DNA of 64,000 nucleotides from Bacteroidales bacterium (GTDB lineage Bacteria > Bacteroidota > Bacteroidia > Bacteroidales > P3): assembly GCA_017479385.1 (NCBI GenBank), contig JAFVCE010000005.1, positions 1-64,000 of the forward strand. Direction: 5' to 3'. The notes below the pieces were generated by a model. That model was not told the origin of the DNA. It saw nothing but the letters and a program-made list of their open reading frames with translations, and did no database searches. The translations under genes and the position numbers were made by a program. This document shows, in pieces, positions 44,785 through 54,137 of the stretch. Within the stretch, counting starts at the first letter, position 1. Each line of letters begins with the position of its first letter.

Positions 44785-44918
44785 AAAAAATGTGCTGTGT
44801 TTGCTTTTTTTTTTAGTTTTTTCGTACTTTTGTTAGGTTTCGGCGGCAGCCCTTGCGGGCTGGTTGTTGGCTGGCTGGCAGGGGCTGCGCCGAGGGTGGT
44901 TAGAGGGGCTGAGCGGCG

Positions 44919-45602
44919 TCACTGCTTGCGCGATTTTTTTGTGGTAGTGGTGCGTGGGGTGCTTTTCTTTTTGGCGCGCGGGGCGGCTTCGCTTTCGGGT
45001 ATGGTGGCGTCGAGCGGCGGAATTTCGGCGTCGAGATATTCGTCTTCTATGCCTTTCAGGTCGTCGTCGGATGGCTCGAAATCGTCGTCCAGCTTGTCGT
45101 CGTCATCGTCGTCGTCCAGGTCGCCATTCTCCTCGTCAATATAGTGGTCAAAGTCGTTCTCGGCTTCGGCAAAGGCGGCGGCCAGTTCGGGGTCGATATT
45201 AATTTTTTTGCGCCCGTGGCCCGAGTTGGCGTCGAGGTCCTCCTCGTAGGCACCGTGTTTGAGCACTCGTTCGGTGTGGTCGTTTATGTCCTCGTCTTTG
45301 TCGAGGGCTTCGGTTATGGGGCTGAAGTCGTCGTCCTTGTCGTAGTCGTCGCCATAGATGTCCTTGTCGAGGTCGTCGTCGGCGATGGCGGTATCGATTT
45401 TGACTTCGAATTTCACCATATAGACGGAGTCTTCGGTTTCGAGCGGCACCACAAAAATGGGCTCGCCGCTGGGCTTTATTGTTTTCTGAAGGTGGTCTTT
45501 ATAGCCTTCAGGATAGGTTTCGGCGAAGAGTTCTTTGAGTTCGTCGGAGAGGTTTTTGTAGCTGACTATCAGGTTCTTTTTGCGATTACGGTGTGCGTTC
45601 AT
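44919..45602 (-). CDS. Acidic protein with basic tail next to parE
   Basis: This protein of about 227 residues starts MNAHRNRKKNLIVSYKNLSDELKELFAETYPEGY. Its first 85 residues look conserved and globular (EPIFVVPLETEDSVYMVKFEVKID). The middle is strongly acidic, with runs of aspartate such as DDDDDDD, and the last 17 residues are basic (AKKKSTPRTTTTKKSRKQ). Homologues in Bacteroidales are often labelled as regulators without evidence known to me. It lies on the same strand as parE, 76 bp downstream. A histone-like or DNA-mimic role is conceivable, not shown. Confidence 0.65.
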   Translation of the reverse strand: MNAHRNRKKNLIVSYKNLSDELKELFAETYPEGYKDHLQKTIKPSGEPIFVVPLETEDSVYMVKFEVKIDTAIADDDLDKDIYGDDYDKDDDFSPITEALDKDEDINDHTERVLKHGAYEEDLDANSGHGRKKINIDPELAAAFAEAENDFDHYIDEENGDLDDDDDDDKLDDDFEPSDDDLKGIEDEYLDAEIPPLDATIPESEAAPRAKKKSTPRTTTTKKSRKQ

Positions 45603-45678
45603 AGCGGTAGAAATTTGTTGCAAGTATAGCAAGTTTATTTGATATAGCAAAATTTTTTTTATTTTTTTTGCTTTTTGG

Positions 45679-47583
45679 CTAACCTGCCACTATCGATTCG
45701 TCGTCTTCGACTTTGAGGTTGGTCATGATAAATTCGCGTCGTTCGAGGGTGTTTTCGCCCATGTAGAAGCTGAGCACATGCTGCGTGTCGAAGTCTTTGT
45801 GAAGCAGCACTGGGTCGAGCCTCATGTCTTTGCCGATAAAATTCTTAAACTCGTCGGGCGAGATTTCGCCCAGACCTTTAAATCGTGTTATTTCGGCGTT
45901 TGGGGTGGCGCCGATGGCGGCAATGCGCTCGTCGTCGGTGTAGCAGTAGTGGGTCTTTTGCTTGTTGCGCACGCGGAAGAGGGGCGTTTGCAGTATGTAG
46001 ACGTGGCCGGTGCGGATAAGGTCGGGATAGAAGCGCAGGAAGAAGGTGAGCAGCAGCAGGCGTATGTGCATTCCGTCGACGTCGGCATCGGTGGCAATAA
46101 CCACGTTGTTGTAGCGCAGGTTCTCCATACCGTCGTCGATGTCGAGGGCGTTGTGCAGTAGGTTCAGTTCTTCGTTTTTATACACATCAACTTTGCCAAT
46201 CGAGTAGGTGTTCTTTGGTTTGCCACGCAGCGAGAATACGGCCTGGGTTTCTACGTCGCGGCTTTTGGTGATGGAGCCCGAGGCCGAGTCTCCCTCGGTT
46301 ATGAAGATGGTGCTCTCGAGGCGGCGCGAGTGGTTGCTGTTGTAGTGCACGTGGCAGTCGCGCAGTTTGCGGTTGTTGAGGCTGGCCTTTTTGCCGGCTT
46401 CGCGCGCAATCTTTTTTATTCCGGCAATGCTTTTGCGCTCTTTTTCGTTGGCGGTTATTTTTTGCAGCAGGGCGTCGGCGGTGTCGGAGTGTATGTGCAG
46501 ATAGTTGTCGAGGTGGCGCTTCAGTATGTCGAGTATATAGGTCTTAAGGTAGGGGCTGTCGTTGGTGCCGTCGGCGTTGTTGGGGGCGAGGTGGGTCGAG
46601 CCGAGCTTGGTCTTGGTCTGGGCCTCGAACACGGGCTCTTGAATGCGCACACAGAGTGCGCACACCAAACCTTGACGGATGTCGTCGGGCGTGTAGTCTT
46701 TTTTGTAGAAATCGCGCACCACACGGGCGTAGTCTTCGCGGAAGGCACTTTGGTGGGTGCCGCCCTCGGTGGTGTGCTGGCCGTTGACGAAGCTGTAGTA
46801 GTAGTCGGACGACTGGCCGTTGACGTGCGTAAAGGCGGCCTCGAAGTCGTCGTCCTTAATGTGGATGATGGGGTAGAGTGGTTCGCCCTCGATGTTGTTG
46901 TCGAGCAGGTCGAGCAGGCCGTTCTTCGAGTAGTAGCGTTTGTCGTTATAGTATATGGTTAGGCCGCGGTTCAGGTAGCAGTAGTTCTGTATGCGGCGCT
47001 CTACATATTCGCCAATAAAGTGGTAGTTGCCAAAGAGCTTGGGGTCGGGTATGAATTCGACCAGAGTTCCGGGTTCGGTCGTGTTGGAGTCGACAATGCC
47101 GCTGTCGGCCGTCAGCTTGCCTTCGGCAAACTCGGCGGTGCGGGTTTTGCCGTCGCGTGTGGCTTGGACTTTGAAGTACGACGAGAGGGCGTTCACCGCC
47201 TTGGTTCCCACGCCGTTGAGGCCCACCGATTTTTGGAACACCTTACTGTCGTATTTGGCGCCGGTGTTGAGTTTGCTCACGGCTTCGACCATCTTGCCCA
47301 GCGGTATGCCGCGGCCGTAGTCGCGTATGGCCACGCGCCGCTCGGCGAAGTTGAGGCTGACGTCGATTTTTTTGCCGTAGCCAGAGGTGAACTCGTCGAT
47401 GGCATTGTCTATCACCTCTTTAATGAGTACGTAGATGCCGTCGTCGTGAGATGAGCCGTCGCCCAGTTTGCCGATATACATACCTGGGCGGAGGCGAATG
47501 TGCTCCATGTCCTCGAGGTGCACAATGCTGTCGTCGTCGTAATTCGCTGTCGGTGTTTGCGATATGATTTCTTCTGCTTCCAT
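45679..47583 (-). CDS. parE: DNA topoisomerase IV subunit B
   Basis: This protein of about 634 residues is a type II topoisomerase ATPase subunit. The GHKL ATPase has [20 protein letters not shown] and [16 protein letters not shown]. The transducer carries [17 protein letters not shown]. The TOPRIM domain has [12 protein letters not shown] and [26 protein letters not shown]. The short N-terminal start and the SLRGKPKN segment fit Bacteroidota ParE better than GyrB, and the length is as expected. It decatenates chromosomes with ParC, which is not in the window. I use the ATG at 47583; a TTG 12 bases upstream is less likely. The promoter box leaves only about 9 bp of leader. Confidence 0.9.
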   Translation of the reverse strand: MEAEEIISQTPTANYDDDSIVHLEDMEHIRLRPGMYIGKLGDGSSHDDGIYVLIKEVIDNAIDEFTSGYGKKIDVSLNFAERRVAIRDYGRGIPLGKMVEAVSKLNTGAKYDSKVFQKSVGLNGVGTKAVNALSSYFKVQATRDGKTRTAEFAEGKLTADSGIVDSNTTEPGTLVEFIPDPKLFGNYHFIGEYVERRIQNYCYLNRGLTIYYNDKRYYSKNGLLDLLDNNIEGEPLYPIIHIKDDDFEAAFTHVNGQSSDYYYSFVNGQHTTEGGTHQSAFREDYARVVRDFYKKDYTPDDIRQGLVCALCVRIQEPVFEAQTKTKLGSTHLAPNNADGTNDSPYLKTYILDILKRHLDNYLHIHSDTADALLQKITANEKERKSIAGIKKIAREAGKKASLNNRKLRDCHVHYNSNHSRRLESTIFITEGDSASGSITKSRDVETQAVFSLRGKPKNTYSIGKVDVYKNEELNLLHNALDIDDGMENLRYNNVVIATDADVDGMHIRLLLLTFFLRFYPDLIRTGHVYILQTPLFRVRNKQKTHYCYTDDERIAAIGATPNAEITRFKGLGEISPDEFKNFIGKDMRLDPVLLHKDFDTQHVLSFYMGENTLERREFIMTNLKVEDDESIVAG

Positions 47584-47592
47584 AATTGGCTG

Positions 47593-47600
47593 CAAAGTTA
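47593..47600 (-). promoter_or_regulatory. -7 box for parE
   Basis: On the minus strand TAACTTTG ends 9 bp before the parE ATG. No TTG is seen at -33. Confidence 0.5.
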
Positions 47601-47707
47601 CACAACTTTATTGAATTAGGGTGTCTCCTGCCTGTTTTTTTTCACAAATTATTTGTTAAAAACTTTAACGCCCGTCAAAAAAATATCGCGAAGTTGGAAA
47701 AAAGTTG

Positions 47708-47715
47708 TAATTTTG
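47708..47715 (+). promoter_or_regulatory. -7 box before the BspA-like gene's long leader
   Basis: TAATTTTG lies 402 bp before the ATG at 48118. If used, it gives a leader of about 400 nt. No TTG stands exactly 19 bp upstream. Confidence 0.45.
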
Positions 47716-48117
47716 CAGCGTCGTTCACCTTGCCGAAGCCGTCTCGATACGACGGGTAAGCGGGTGGGAGACAGAGATTTAGTAGACAGGAAAAAAGACG
47801 TTGTACTGACGTTTTATCCGCGGCTGTCCAGAACTTCGCAAATTCCAAACGCCGCCACGCGATAAAGCAAGGTCAATGTCCATGGTAGGTACCCTCATGG
47901 GCCACTCCTACGCGTGGGCTTCGGCATTGCTTATCTTTGGCGAAAAGGCAATGCGAAGGCCGGGACAGCGAGATAGGCAAGGTACAGACCCCCACGCTTT
48001 TTCTTTGCTACCTGCCGGCTGCAAAGCCCGCAAATCTCAGACAGAACCCAATTTTATCATCCAGGTTCAGGGGGCACCGCAAAGGTTGCGCACGTCACTC
48101 ATCAGTGCTACAAAAAA
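47716..48117 (+). ncRNA. Candidate structured leader or small RNA upstream of the BspA-like gene
   Basis: This GC-richer 400 bp has no convincing gene but many long complementary pairs: CCGTC/GACGG (47739-47743 with 47751-47755); GTCCATG/CATGGGC (47878-47884 with 47896-47902); GCATTGC/GCAATGC (47924-47930 with 47948-47954), extended by CTTC/GAAG; GCTGTCC/GGACAGC (47823-47829 with 47963-47969); GCGTGGG/CCCACGC (47912-47918 with 47991-47997); GGC-AGGTA/TACCT-GCC (47976-47984 with 48009-48016); and a GGCT-GCAA-AGCC hairpin at 48017-48028. Some cross, as in pseudoknots. I match it to no known RNA class. It could be a cis-regulatory leader of the next gene or an independent RNA. Confidence 0.35.
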
Positions 48118-51100
48118 ATGTTCAAAAAACTAACCCTATTGTTTTCGGCAGTGCTGTTGCTGCAGGCAAACTCTGCGTGGGCACAAGACATTTCTATTAA
48201 TTATCAAGGCCATACGCTATATCTACATATTACAGATGGCCATGCGGAACTTACCAGCAATTCATCAAATCCTTATCAGGGCGACATAGTATTGCCAGAT
48301 ACCGTTGAGTATGAATACGAAGGTATTACTCATAGATGCCCACTTACAACCATAGAATACTATGCTTTCCTTAGTTGTAGTAATCTGACATCGGTAACTA
48401 TACCCGAGTCGGTGACATCTATAGGCCACGCTGCTTTCAGTGGTTGCAGTGGTCTGACAACGATAACGATACCCGAGTCGGTGGTGACTATAGGTGACTA
48501 TGCTTTCTATTATTGTTCTAGTTTGACAACGATAACGATACCCGAGTCGGTGACATCTATAGGCGAAAGGACTTTCGTACATTGCACAGGTCTGACATCA
48601 GTAACTATACCTGAGTCGGTAACGTCTATAGGTACTTATGCTTTCGGTGAATGCAGTGGTCTGACAACGATAACGATACCCGAGTCGGTGACGACTATAG
48701 GTGACGCTGCTTTCAGTGGTTGCTCAGGTCTGACAACGGTAACGTTACCCGAGTCGATAACATCTATCAGCCGCGAAACTTTCAATAATTGCACTGGTCT
48801 GACATCGATAACTATACCCGAATCAGTGACGACTATAGGTATTTATGCTTTCGGTAATTGTAGGAGTCTGACAACGATAGCGATACCCGAGTCGGTGACC
48901 TCTATAGGTGATTATGCTTTCAGTAGTTGCGTAAGTCTGACAACGATAACTATACCCGAGTCGGTGACATCTATAGGTTACTCTGCTTTCGGTGATTGCT
49001 GGAATGTCAACTACAATGGCACTGCTGGCTCCAGTACCGATACATGGGGCGCTGCAGTAAGAAATGGCTACTACGATACCACAACAGGTATTCTATACGA
49101 TGCTTCTCGCAGTTACCTGATACGCTGCCTCGGCAGCAGTTCTGTGGTCGATATTCCAGCGTCGGTTACATATATAGCTGATAGAGCTTTCTACGATTGT
49201 GGAGGCCTAACATCGGTAACTATACCAGCGTCGGTTACCGTAATCGGGCTTAGTGCTTTTTATGGTACCAGCATTACAGAGATTACTGTTCCTGCTTCGG
49301 TGAAAAGTATCGGCGTAGGGGCATTTGCTTGCCCCTCACTTACTACTGTAAATTGGAACTCTGATAGTTGCGAATATTATGATAACACCTATTTTTACTC
49401 AGGCAAACAACACCCATTTTATCTCAGAGATGATACCAAAGCCAATATAACAACCCTAAATATTGGCAGCAACGTAAAATCATTGCCAAAATATTTCATG
49501 GCCCATATGGACCAACTTACATCGGTAACTCTGCCCAATGGTTTGAAGAGTATCGGCAGTTATGCTTTCAATGGCACCAATATAACCGAGATTACCATAC
49601 CCTCCTCGGTAACAAAAATCGGCGATAGAGCCTTTGCTGTGCCCAGCCTAAACACAGTAAATCTGACCAATGGTTTGAAGAGTATCGGCCGTTTAGCTTT
49701 CGATGGCACCAACATAACTGAAGTCACCATTCCCATTTCGGTGACGAATATCGGCATTGGAGCCTTTGCTGTTCCCAGCCTAACCACAGTAAACTGGAAC
49801 GCCGAAAGGTGTTTATCCGAAGATATATTCATTTATTGGTATGAAAATAACTCATACGAATACTACACCGTAAACGCCGACATCACCACCCTTAATATCG
49901 GCAGCAACGTAAAAGCGTTGCCCGGCGGTTTTATGTACGAGATGCAACATCTTACCACCGTTTCTTTGCCCGACAGCATAGAATATATAGGCGAGTACGC
50001 ATTCGCCTATACTGCTCTTACCGAGATTACCATTCCATCTTCTGTAACAGAAATTGGCGATTGGGCCTTCAACAGCCCCACACTCACCACAGTAAATTGG
50101 AACGCCGAAAATTGTGAGTTTAACGGAACCCCATTTTTCTATGATACTACGTCCAGAGCCAATATCACCACCCTCAATATTGGCAGCAACGTTAAGTCGT
50201 TGCCAAGCCATTTTATGTACGGAATGGACCAGCTTACAACCGTTTCTCTGCCCGACTCGCTGCTTACCATAGGCTCTTATGCTTTTTCTGGTTGCGGAAA
50301 CCTCAATGAGATTGTAATACCCGACATGGTTACCACCATAGACTCATTCGCATTCTATCGTGAAGAAGCAAGCAACATAAGCCGTTTGGTGCTTGGTAGC
50401 TCGGTGCAAAATATTGCCATGCAGGCTTTTGGAGGCCAAAACCCCGACACTATTTTTGTTAAAGCCACAGTTCCGCCCACCATCGATAGCACCACTTTTG
50501 GCGATGTGCGCGCCGATGTGCCCATAGTAGTGCCCTGCGGTACGCTCGGAGACTACCAGCAGGCAACCTATTGGAACAATTTCCTCAATTTGCAAGAAAG
50601 CTCGGAGTGCGCTTCTCTCATCACTGTTTTGAGCAACGACGAGAGTCTTGGCACTGTGAGCGGCGACGGACACTACTCGCATGGCTCCACCGCCACACTT
50701 GCCGCCATGCCGCGCTTAAACAATGTGTTTAGCGGCTGGACCGACGGCAGCACCGACAACCCACGCACCGTGCTCGTTAGCGGCGACGCCACCTACACCG
50801 CCAACTTCACCTCGCAGAGTGGCAGCACCGTCATTGTGCACGACACCGTTACGCTCACCGAAACCGTTCACGACACAGTTCGCATTTACGTGGGCGAAGG
50901 CGAGATTGTTTACGACACCATCTACATTCATGACACTGTTTACGTGCAGGATACCACTGGCGTGGGAGTTGACCAGGTTGTGATAAGCAACATCAAGGTC
51001 TATGCCGCCGACGGCCAGCTGGTGGTCGAAGGCACCGAGGGCCGCGCAGTAGCTATTTTCGACGCCGTTGGGCGCCTCGTAGAGCGCAACGCCACCGCCA

Positions 51101-51192
51101 CCGACCGCAAAGTCTTTGCCATCCCCACATCGGGAGTCTACCTTGTGCGCGTCGACGGCCTGCCGGCTCGCCGCGTTGCGGTAGTGAAGTAG
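48118..51192 (+). CDS. BspA-like leucine-rich repeat protein secreted by T9SS
   Basis: This 1024-residue surface protein has a signal peptide (ending ANSAWAQ), then about 20 LRR_5 (BspA-type) repeats of 23 residues. The first nine in a row are nearly identical (LTxITIPESVTSIGDYAFxxC, residues 90-296). Spaced repeats follow, with WNSDSCEYY-type insertions and NIGSNVKSLP. Near residue 840 comes a divergent glycine-rich segment (LGTVSGDGHYSHGSTATLAA... FSGWTDGSTDN), like an InlB/Flg_new repeat. A THDTV-type linker and a T9SS sorting domain (VYAADGQLVVEG, FDAVGRLVERNA, SGVYLVRVDGLPARRVAVVK) end it. BspA proteins bind host proteins or other bacteria. A terminator follows. Confidence 0.88.
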   Translation: MFKKLTLLFSAVLLLQANSAWAQDISINYQGHTLYLHITDGHAELTSNSSNPYQGDIVLPDTVEYEYEGITHRCPLTTIEYYAFLSCSNLTSVTIPESVTSIGHAAFSGCSGLTTITIPESVVTIGDYAFYYCSSLTTITIPESVTSIGERTFVHCTGLTSVTIPESVTSIGTYAFGECSGLTTITIPESVTTIGDAAFSGCSGLTTVTLPESITSISRETFNNCTGLTSITIPESVTTIGIYAFGNCRSLTTIAIPESVTSIGDYAFSSCVSLTTITIPESVTSIGYSAFGDCWNVNYNGTAGSSTDTWGAAVRNGYYDTTTGILYDASRSYLIRCLGSSSVVDIPASVTYIADRAFYDCGGLTSVTIPASVTVIGLSAFYGTSITEITVPASVKSIGVGAFACPSLTTVNWNSDSCEYYDNTYFYSGKQHPFYLRDDTKANITTLNIGSNVKSLPKYFMAHMDQLTSVTLPNGLKSIGSYAFNGTNITEITIPSSVTKIGDRAFAVPSLNTVNLTNGLKSIGRLAFDGTNITEVTIPISVTNIGIGAFAVPSLTTVNWNAERCLSEDIFIYWYENNSYEYYTVNADITTLNIGSNVKALPGGFMYEMQHLTTVSLPDSIEYIGEYAFAYTALTEITIPSSVTEIGDWAFNSPTLTTVNWNAENCEFNGTPFFYDTTSRANITTLNIGSNVKSLPSHFMYGMDQLTTVSLPDSLLTIGSYAFSGCGNLNEIVIPDMVTTIDSFAFYREEASNISRLVLGSSVQNIAMQAFGGQNPDTIFVKATVPPTIDSTTFGDVRADVPIVVPCGTLGDYQQATYWNNFLNLQESSECASLITVLSNDESLGTVSGDGHYSHGSTATLAAMPRLNNVFSGWTDGSTDNPRTVLVSGDATYTANFTSQSGSTVIVHDTVTLTETVHDTVRIYVGEGEIVYDTIYIHDTVYVQDTTGVGVDQVVISNIKVYAADGQLVVEGTEGRAVAIFDAVGRLVERNATATDRKVFAIPTSGVYLVRVDGLPARRVAVVK
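48385..49005 (+). repeat. Nine 69-bp tandem repeats inside the BspA-like gene
   Basis: Nine consecutive 23-codon units starting CTGACA are very similar at nucleotide level, with strings such as ACGATAACGATACCCGAGTC recurring. Such an array can gain or lose units by recombination or slippage without a frameshift. Confidence 0.8.
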
Positions 51193-51216
51193 AATCATTT
51201 TCAAACCCCAACAGCC

Positions 51217-51249
51217 AAGAAGTCAGCCCCGAACAGTGGCTGACTTCTT
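51217..51249 (+). terminator. Terminator of the BspA-like gene
   Basis: Twelve-base arms (AAGAAGTCAGCC at 51217-51228 and complement at 51238-51249) with a 9-base loop, followed by TTTTTC. It lies 25 bp after the stop. Confidence 0.85.
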
Positions 51250-51301
51250 TTTTCTTGTTAATAACTTTGCAAAAATATTTCCACATATCAAAAAAAAGTT
51301 G

Positions 51302-51309
51302 TATCTTTG
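51302..51309 (+). promoter_or_regulatory. -7 box for tRNA-Leu
   Basis: TATCTTTG lies 17 bp before the tRNA. A second box, TAACTTTG, stands at 51262-51269. Confidence 0.55.
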
Positions 51310-51326
51310 CAATCGCTTTCGAGCAC

Positions 51327-51408
51327 GCGGATATGGCGTAATTGGTAGCCGCGCCAGACTTAGGATCTGGTTCCGAAAGGAGTGGGGGTTCAAATCCCCC
51401 TATCCGCA
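51327..51408 (+). tRNA. tRNA-Leu (anticodon UAG)
   Basis: The cloverleaf has an acceptor stem GCGGATA/TATCCGC, an anticodon stem CCAGA/TCTGG around CTTAGGA (anticodon TAG), the long variable arm with the TCC-GAAA-GGA stem expected of leucine tRNAs, and a T arm GGGGG-TTCAAAT-CCCCC. CCA is not encoded. Confidence 0.93.
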
Positions 51409-51447
51409 CAGAATTAAGGAGTTATGAACACCAACTCGTAGTCTGAC

Positions 51448-52764
51448 ATGAAACCTACGGTAGCACGCAAGAGGTCCTCGACCCGCTGTCTCGGCCTACT
51501 AAAAAGAGCCCTGCTGCTACTTGTTTTTTTTACCACAACACTTATTTCGCAAGCTGCCTACATCCTCATCCCGATGGATGAAGTGCAAAAGAACCACCTC
51601 AAAGCCTACGGCGTTGCCTATTGGACGCTGGAGCGCGATGTAGAGGTGACTTGGCTGCTCAATTACCGTGGTGGCACGTTCATGATGAAACACGCCGACG
51701 CCATCGAGCGCGAGTGCAAACTGCGCGGCGTGAGCTGCGAGGTTATAGCCGATGGCCAGTCGAGTGCCATTCTGAGTTATATTGCCGACCCCAGCGTGAA
51801 TATGGACGCCGTGAAGCTGCAAAAAGCACCGAAAATAGCCGTATATTCTCCCAAGAACAAACTGCCTTGGGACGACGCCGTGACAATGGTCCTCACCTAC
51901 GCAGAAATACCCTACGATGTGGTCTACGACGAGGAGGTGCTTGCCGGAGTGTTGCCCACCTACGACTGGCTTCACCTGCACCACGAGGATTTCACTGGCC
52001 AGTATGGCAAGTTTTGGGGCAATTACCGCAACCAACAATGGTATATCGAGGATGTCCGAGCCCAGGAAGCAACCGCACAAAAGCTTGGCTATTCAAAAGT
52101 TAGCCAATTGAAGTTGGCCGTTGTGCACAAAATTCGCGACTTCGTGGTTGGTGGCGGATTCCTCTTCGCCATGTGCTCGGCACCCGACAGCTACGACGTG
52201 GCTTTGGCGGCCGATGGCGTCGATATATGCGACGTGATGTTCGACGGCGACCCCATCGAGCCTAACGCACAGCAGCGCCTCGATTTCGACAAATGCTTCG
52301 CTTTCAAAGACTTTCGCATTAGCACTAACCCGCAGGAATACGAAATCTCGACCATCGACATCGACGACCGCGCTCGTCAACGTAAGGTGAACGAGAAAAC
52401 CGACTTTTTTGCACTCTTCGATTTCTCGGCCAAGTGGGACTGGATTCCCACCATGCTGACGCAGAACCACACCCGCGTAATCCACGGCTTCATGGGGCAA
52501 ACCACTGCCTTCCGCCGCGAGTTGATTAAGTCGTCGTGCGTAATCTTGGCCGAAAACAAAGAGCTGAACGAGGTTCGCTACCTCCACGGCGAGTATGGCA
52601 AAGGCACTTGGACATTCCTTGGCGGACACGACCCAGAAGACTATCGCCACTATGTTGGCGACCCCCCAACCGACATATCGCTCTACCCGAACTCGCCAGG
52701 TTTCCGCCTGATACTGAACAACATACTATTCCCAGCTGCTAAAAAGGAGAAGCACAAAACGTGA
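51448..52764 (+). CDS. Conserved secreted protein, often labelled asparagine synthetase B
   Basis: This 438-residue protein has a signal peptide-like start (LLLLVFFTTTLISQA), then YILIPMDEVQKNHLKAYGVAYWTLERDVEVTWLLNYRGGTFMM and HLHHEDFTGQYGKFWGNYRNQQWY. These are the familiar segments of a Bacteroidota family widely annotated as asparagine synthetase B. I see no N-terminal nucleophile cysteine glutaminase and no ATP-pyrophosphatase SGGxDS loop, so that name is doubtful. Its true function is unknown to me. It begins 39 bp after tRNA-Leu and may be cotranscribed with it. The propeller T9SS protein follows 21 bp downstream. Confidence 0.75.
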   Translation: MKPTVARKRSSTRCLGLLKRALLLLVFFTTTLISQAAYILIPMDEVQKNHLKAYGVAYWTLERDVEVTWLLNYRGGTFMMKHADAIERECKLRGVSCEVIADGQSSAILSYIADPSVNMDAVKLQKAPKIAVYSPKNKLPWDDAVTMVLTYAEIPYDVVYDEEVLAGVLPTYDWLHLHHEDFTGQYGKFWGNYRNQQWYIEDVRAQEATAQKLGYSKVSQLKLAVVHKIRDFVVGGGFLFAMCSAPDSYDVALAADGVDICDVMFDGDPIEPNAQQRLDFDKCFAFKDFRISTNPQEYEISTIDIDDRARQRKVNEKTDFFALFDFSAKWDWIPTMLTQNHTRVIHGFMGQTTAFRRELIKSSCVILAENKELNEVRYLHGEYGKGTWTFLGGHDPEDYRHYVGDPPTDISLYPNSPGFRLILNNILFPAAKKEKHKT

Positions 52765-52785
52765 TTTTTTTAACCGAAAAAAACA

Positions 52786-54123
52786 ATGAAAAAGAACATA
52801 TATAAAGTTAAACACCTCCACCTCTCGGCTGCCTTGCTCTGCAGCGTGATGGCTATAGGCTTGCAACTGGCAAGCACGAGCCTCGCTATGGCGCAGAACG
52901 GCATGTGGCAAGTCTACACCACGCGCAACTCCGACATTGGCGGCAACAACGTGCTGGCCATGACTTCGGACAAGCGCAACAACCTTTGGGTAGGTACATA
53001 CACGGGTTTGAACCGCTTTAACAATAAGACCTGGACCGATTTTGCCGACTTCAACGCCAAGCTCAAAGACCAGTCGGTCAACTGCCTGATGGTCGACAGT
53101 AAAGGTATGCTATGGATTGGCACCGACGACTACGGCGTTATCGAGTTCGACGGCACCTATTGGGTCGAACACACCAAAGAGACCCACCGCCTTGGCCTCA
53201 AGTTCGTCAAAGAGATTGTCGAAGACAAGAATGGCATCTACTGGATTGGCGTCACCCTCGGCGGCTTGGTTAGCTACGACGGCAACGAGTGGATAAAATA
53301 CACCCCCGACGATTCGGGGTTGCCGAGCGACTTCGTGCTCGACCTGGCTGTGGACCGCGCCGACCGCAAATGGATTACCACCAACGCCGGTATATGCGTC
53401 TTCAACGGCCACCGCTGGATTAGCTACGATATTCACAATTCGGGCTTGCCCGACAACATTGTGCCAGCCGTGGCCATAGACCGCAACAACGCCAAATGGT
53501 TTGGCACGCTCAACGGCTTGGCCCGCTTCGACGGCGAGAACTGGACTGTGTGGAACATAGAGAACAGTCCGCTGCCCTCCAACCAAATTAACGATTTGGC
53601 TTTCGACCAAGACGGCCTGCTTTGGATAGCTACCGCCGAAGGTGCTGCCGTGTTCGACTGTGTCGACCGCTGGGACACCTTCACCCAACGCAACAGCAAA
53701 ATCCCAGCAGGTAATATCTATAAGGTTACCAACGACCGACAAGGCAACCACTGGTTTGGCAACGACGCTGCTGGTTTGGCTTGCTTGAGCGGTTACCGCC
53801 TGCCCGAAAAGCCCAAACCCGCAGCAGTGGCCGATGCCGAAGAACCAAACCAAACGGTCTCTGCCCCAGCCACCAAACCATCCCCAACGGCCGAAACCAA
53901 AGTCCGTGTCAACCCCTTCCTCGACCAAGGCTACATTACCCTCACACTCGAAACCGCCGAGGCCGAAGTGGAATTCGTCAACGCTTCGGGCAAATCGATA
54001 CGCACCCTTGCGCACTATAAAAATGGTGCCAAAATCAACATCACCAAGATGCCACGCGGAATGTACACCCTGGTTGTGCGTAGCTCGAAGGGCGAAAAGA
54101 AACTGAAGTTCAACCTCATGTAA
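52786..54123 (+). CDS. T9SS-secreted two-component-regulator-type propeller protein
   Basis: This 445-residue protein has a signal peptide ending ASTSLAMAQ. Six or seven Reg_prop-like repeats follow, of the form D..G.LWIGT..GL.RFDG..W, such as DKRNNLWVGTYTGLNRFNNKTW and DSKGMLWIGTDDYGVIEFDGTYW, forming a beta-propeller. After a proline/lysine-rich linker the C-terminus looks like a sorting domain (AEAEVEFVNASGKSIRTLAH, KMPRGMYTLVVRSSKGEKKLKFNLM). It is a sensor-like propeller without a kinase, exported to the surface. It lies 14 bp before the dsbD start. Confidence 0.82.
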   Translation: MKKNIYKVKHLHLSAALLCSVMAIGLQLASTSLAMAQNGMWQVYTTRNSDIGGNNVLAMTSDKRNNLWVGTYTGLNRFNNKTWTDFADFNAKLKDQSVNCLMVDSKGMLWIGTDDYGVIEFDGTYWVEHTKETHRLGLKFVKEIVEDKNGIYWIGVTLGGLVSYDGNEWIKYTPDDSGLPSDFVLDLAVDRADRKWITTNAGICVFNGHRWISYDIHNSGLPDNIVPAVAIDRNNAKWFGTLNGLARFDGENWTVWNIENSPLPSNQINDLAFDQDGLLWIATAEGAAVFDCVDRWDTFTQRNSKIPAGNIYKVTNDRQGNHWFGNDAAGLACLSGYRLPEKPKPAAVADAEEPNQTVSAPATKPSPTAETKVRVNPFLDQGYITLTLETAEAEVEFVNASGKSIRTLAHYKNGAKINITKMPRGMYTLVVRSSKGEKKLKFNLM

Positions 54124-54137
54124 ACACTACTAATAAT

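Noticed and set aside
47716-48117. RNase P RNA or tmRNA
   Set aside because: One short string (ACAGAACCC at 48041) recalls a conserved RNase P segment, but the equally conserved GAGGAAAGTCC part is absent, and there is no tRNA-like end as in tmRNA.
47653-48133. Two short open frames in the region before the BspA-like gene
   Set aside because: They run through paired stems, one begins before the promoter box and the other overlaps the next gene start, and the translations are arginine/serine-rich without any domain.
48385-49005. Regular repeats that could suggest a CRISPR array
   Set aside because: The 69-bp units are coding, in frame, without spacers of unrelated sequence, and encode LRR repeats.
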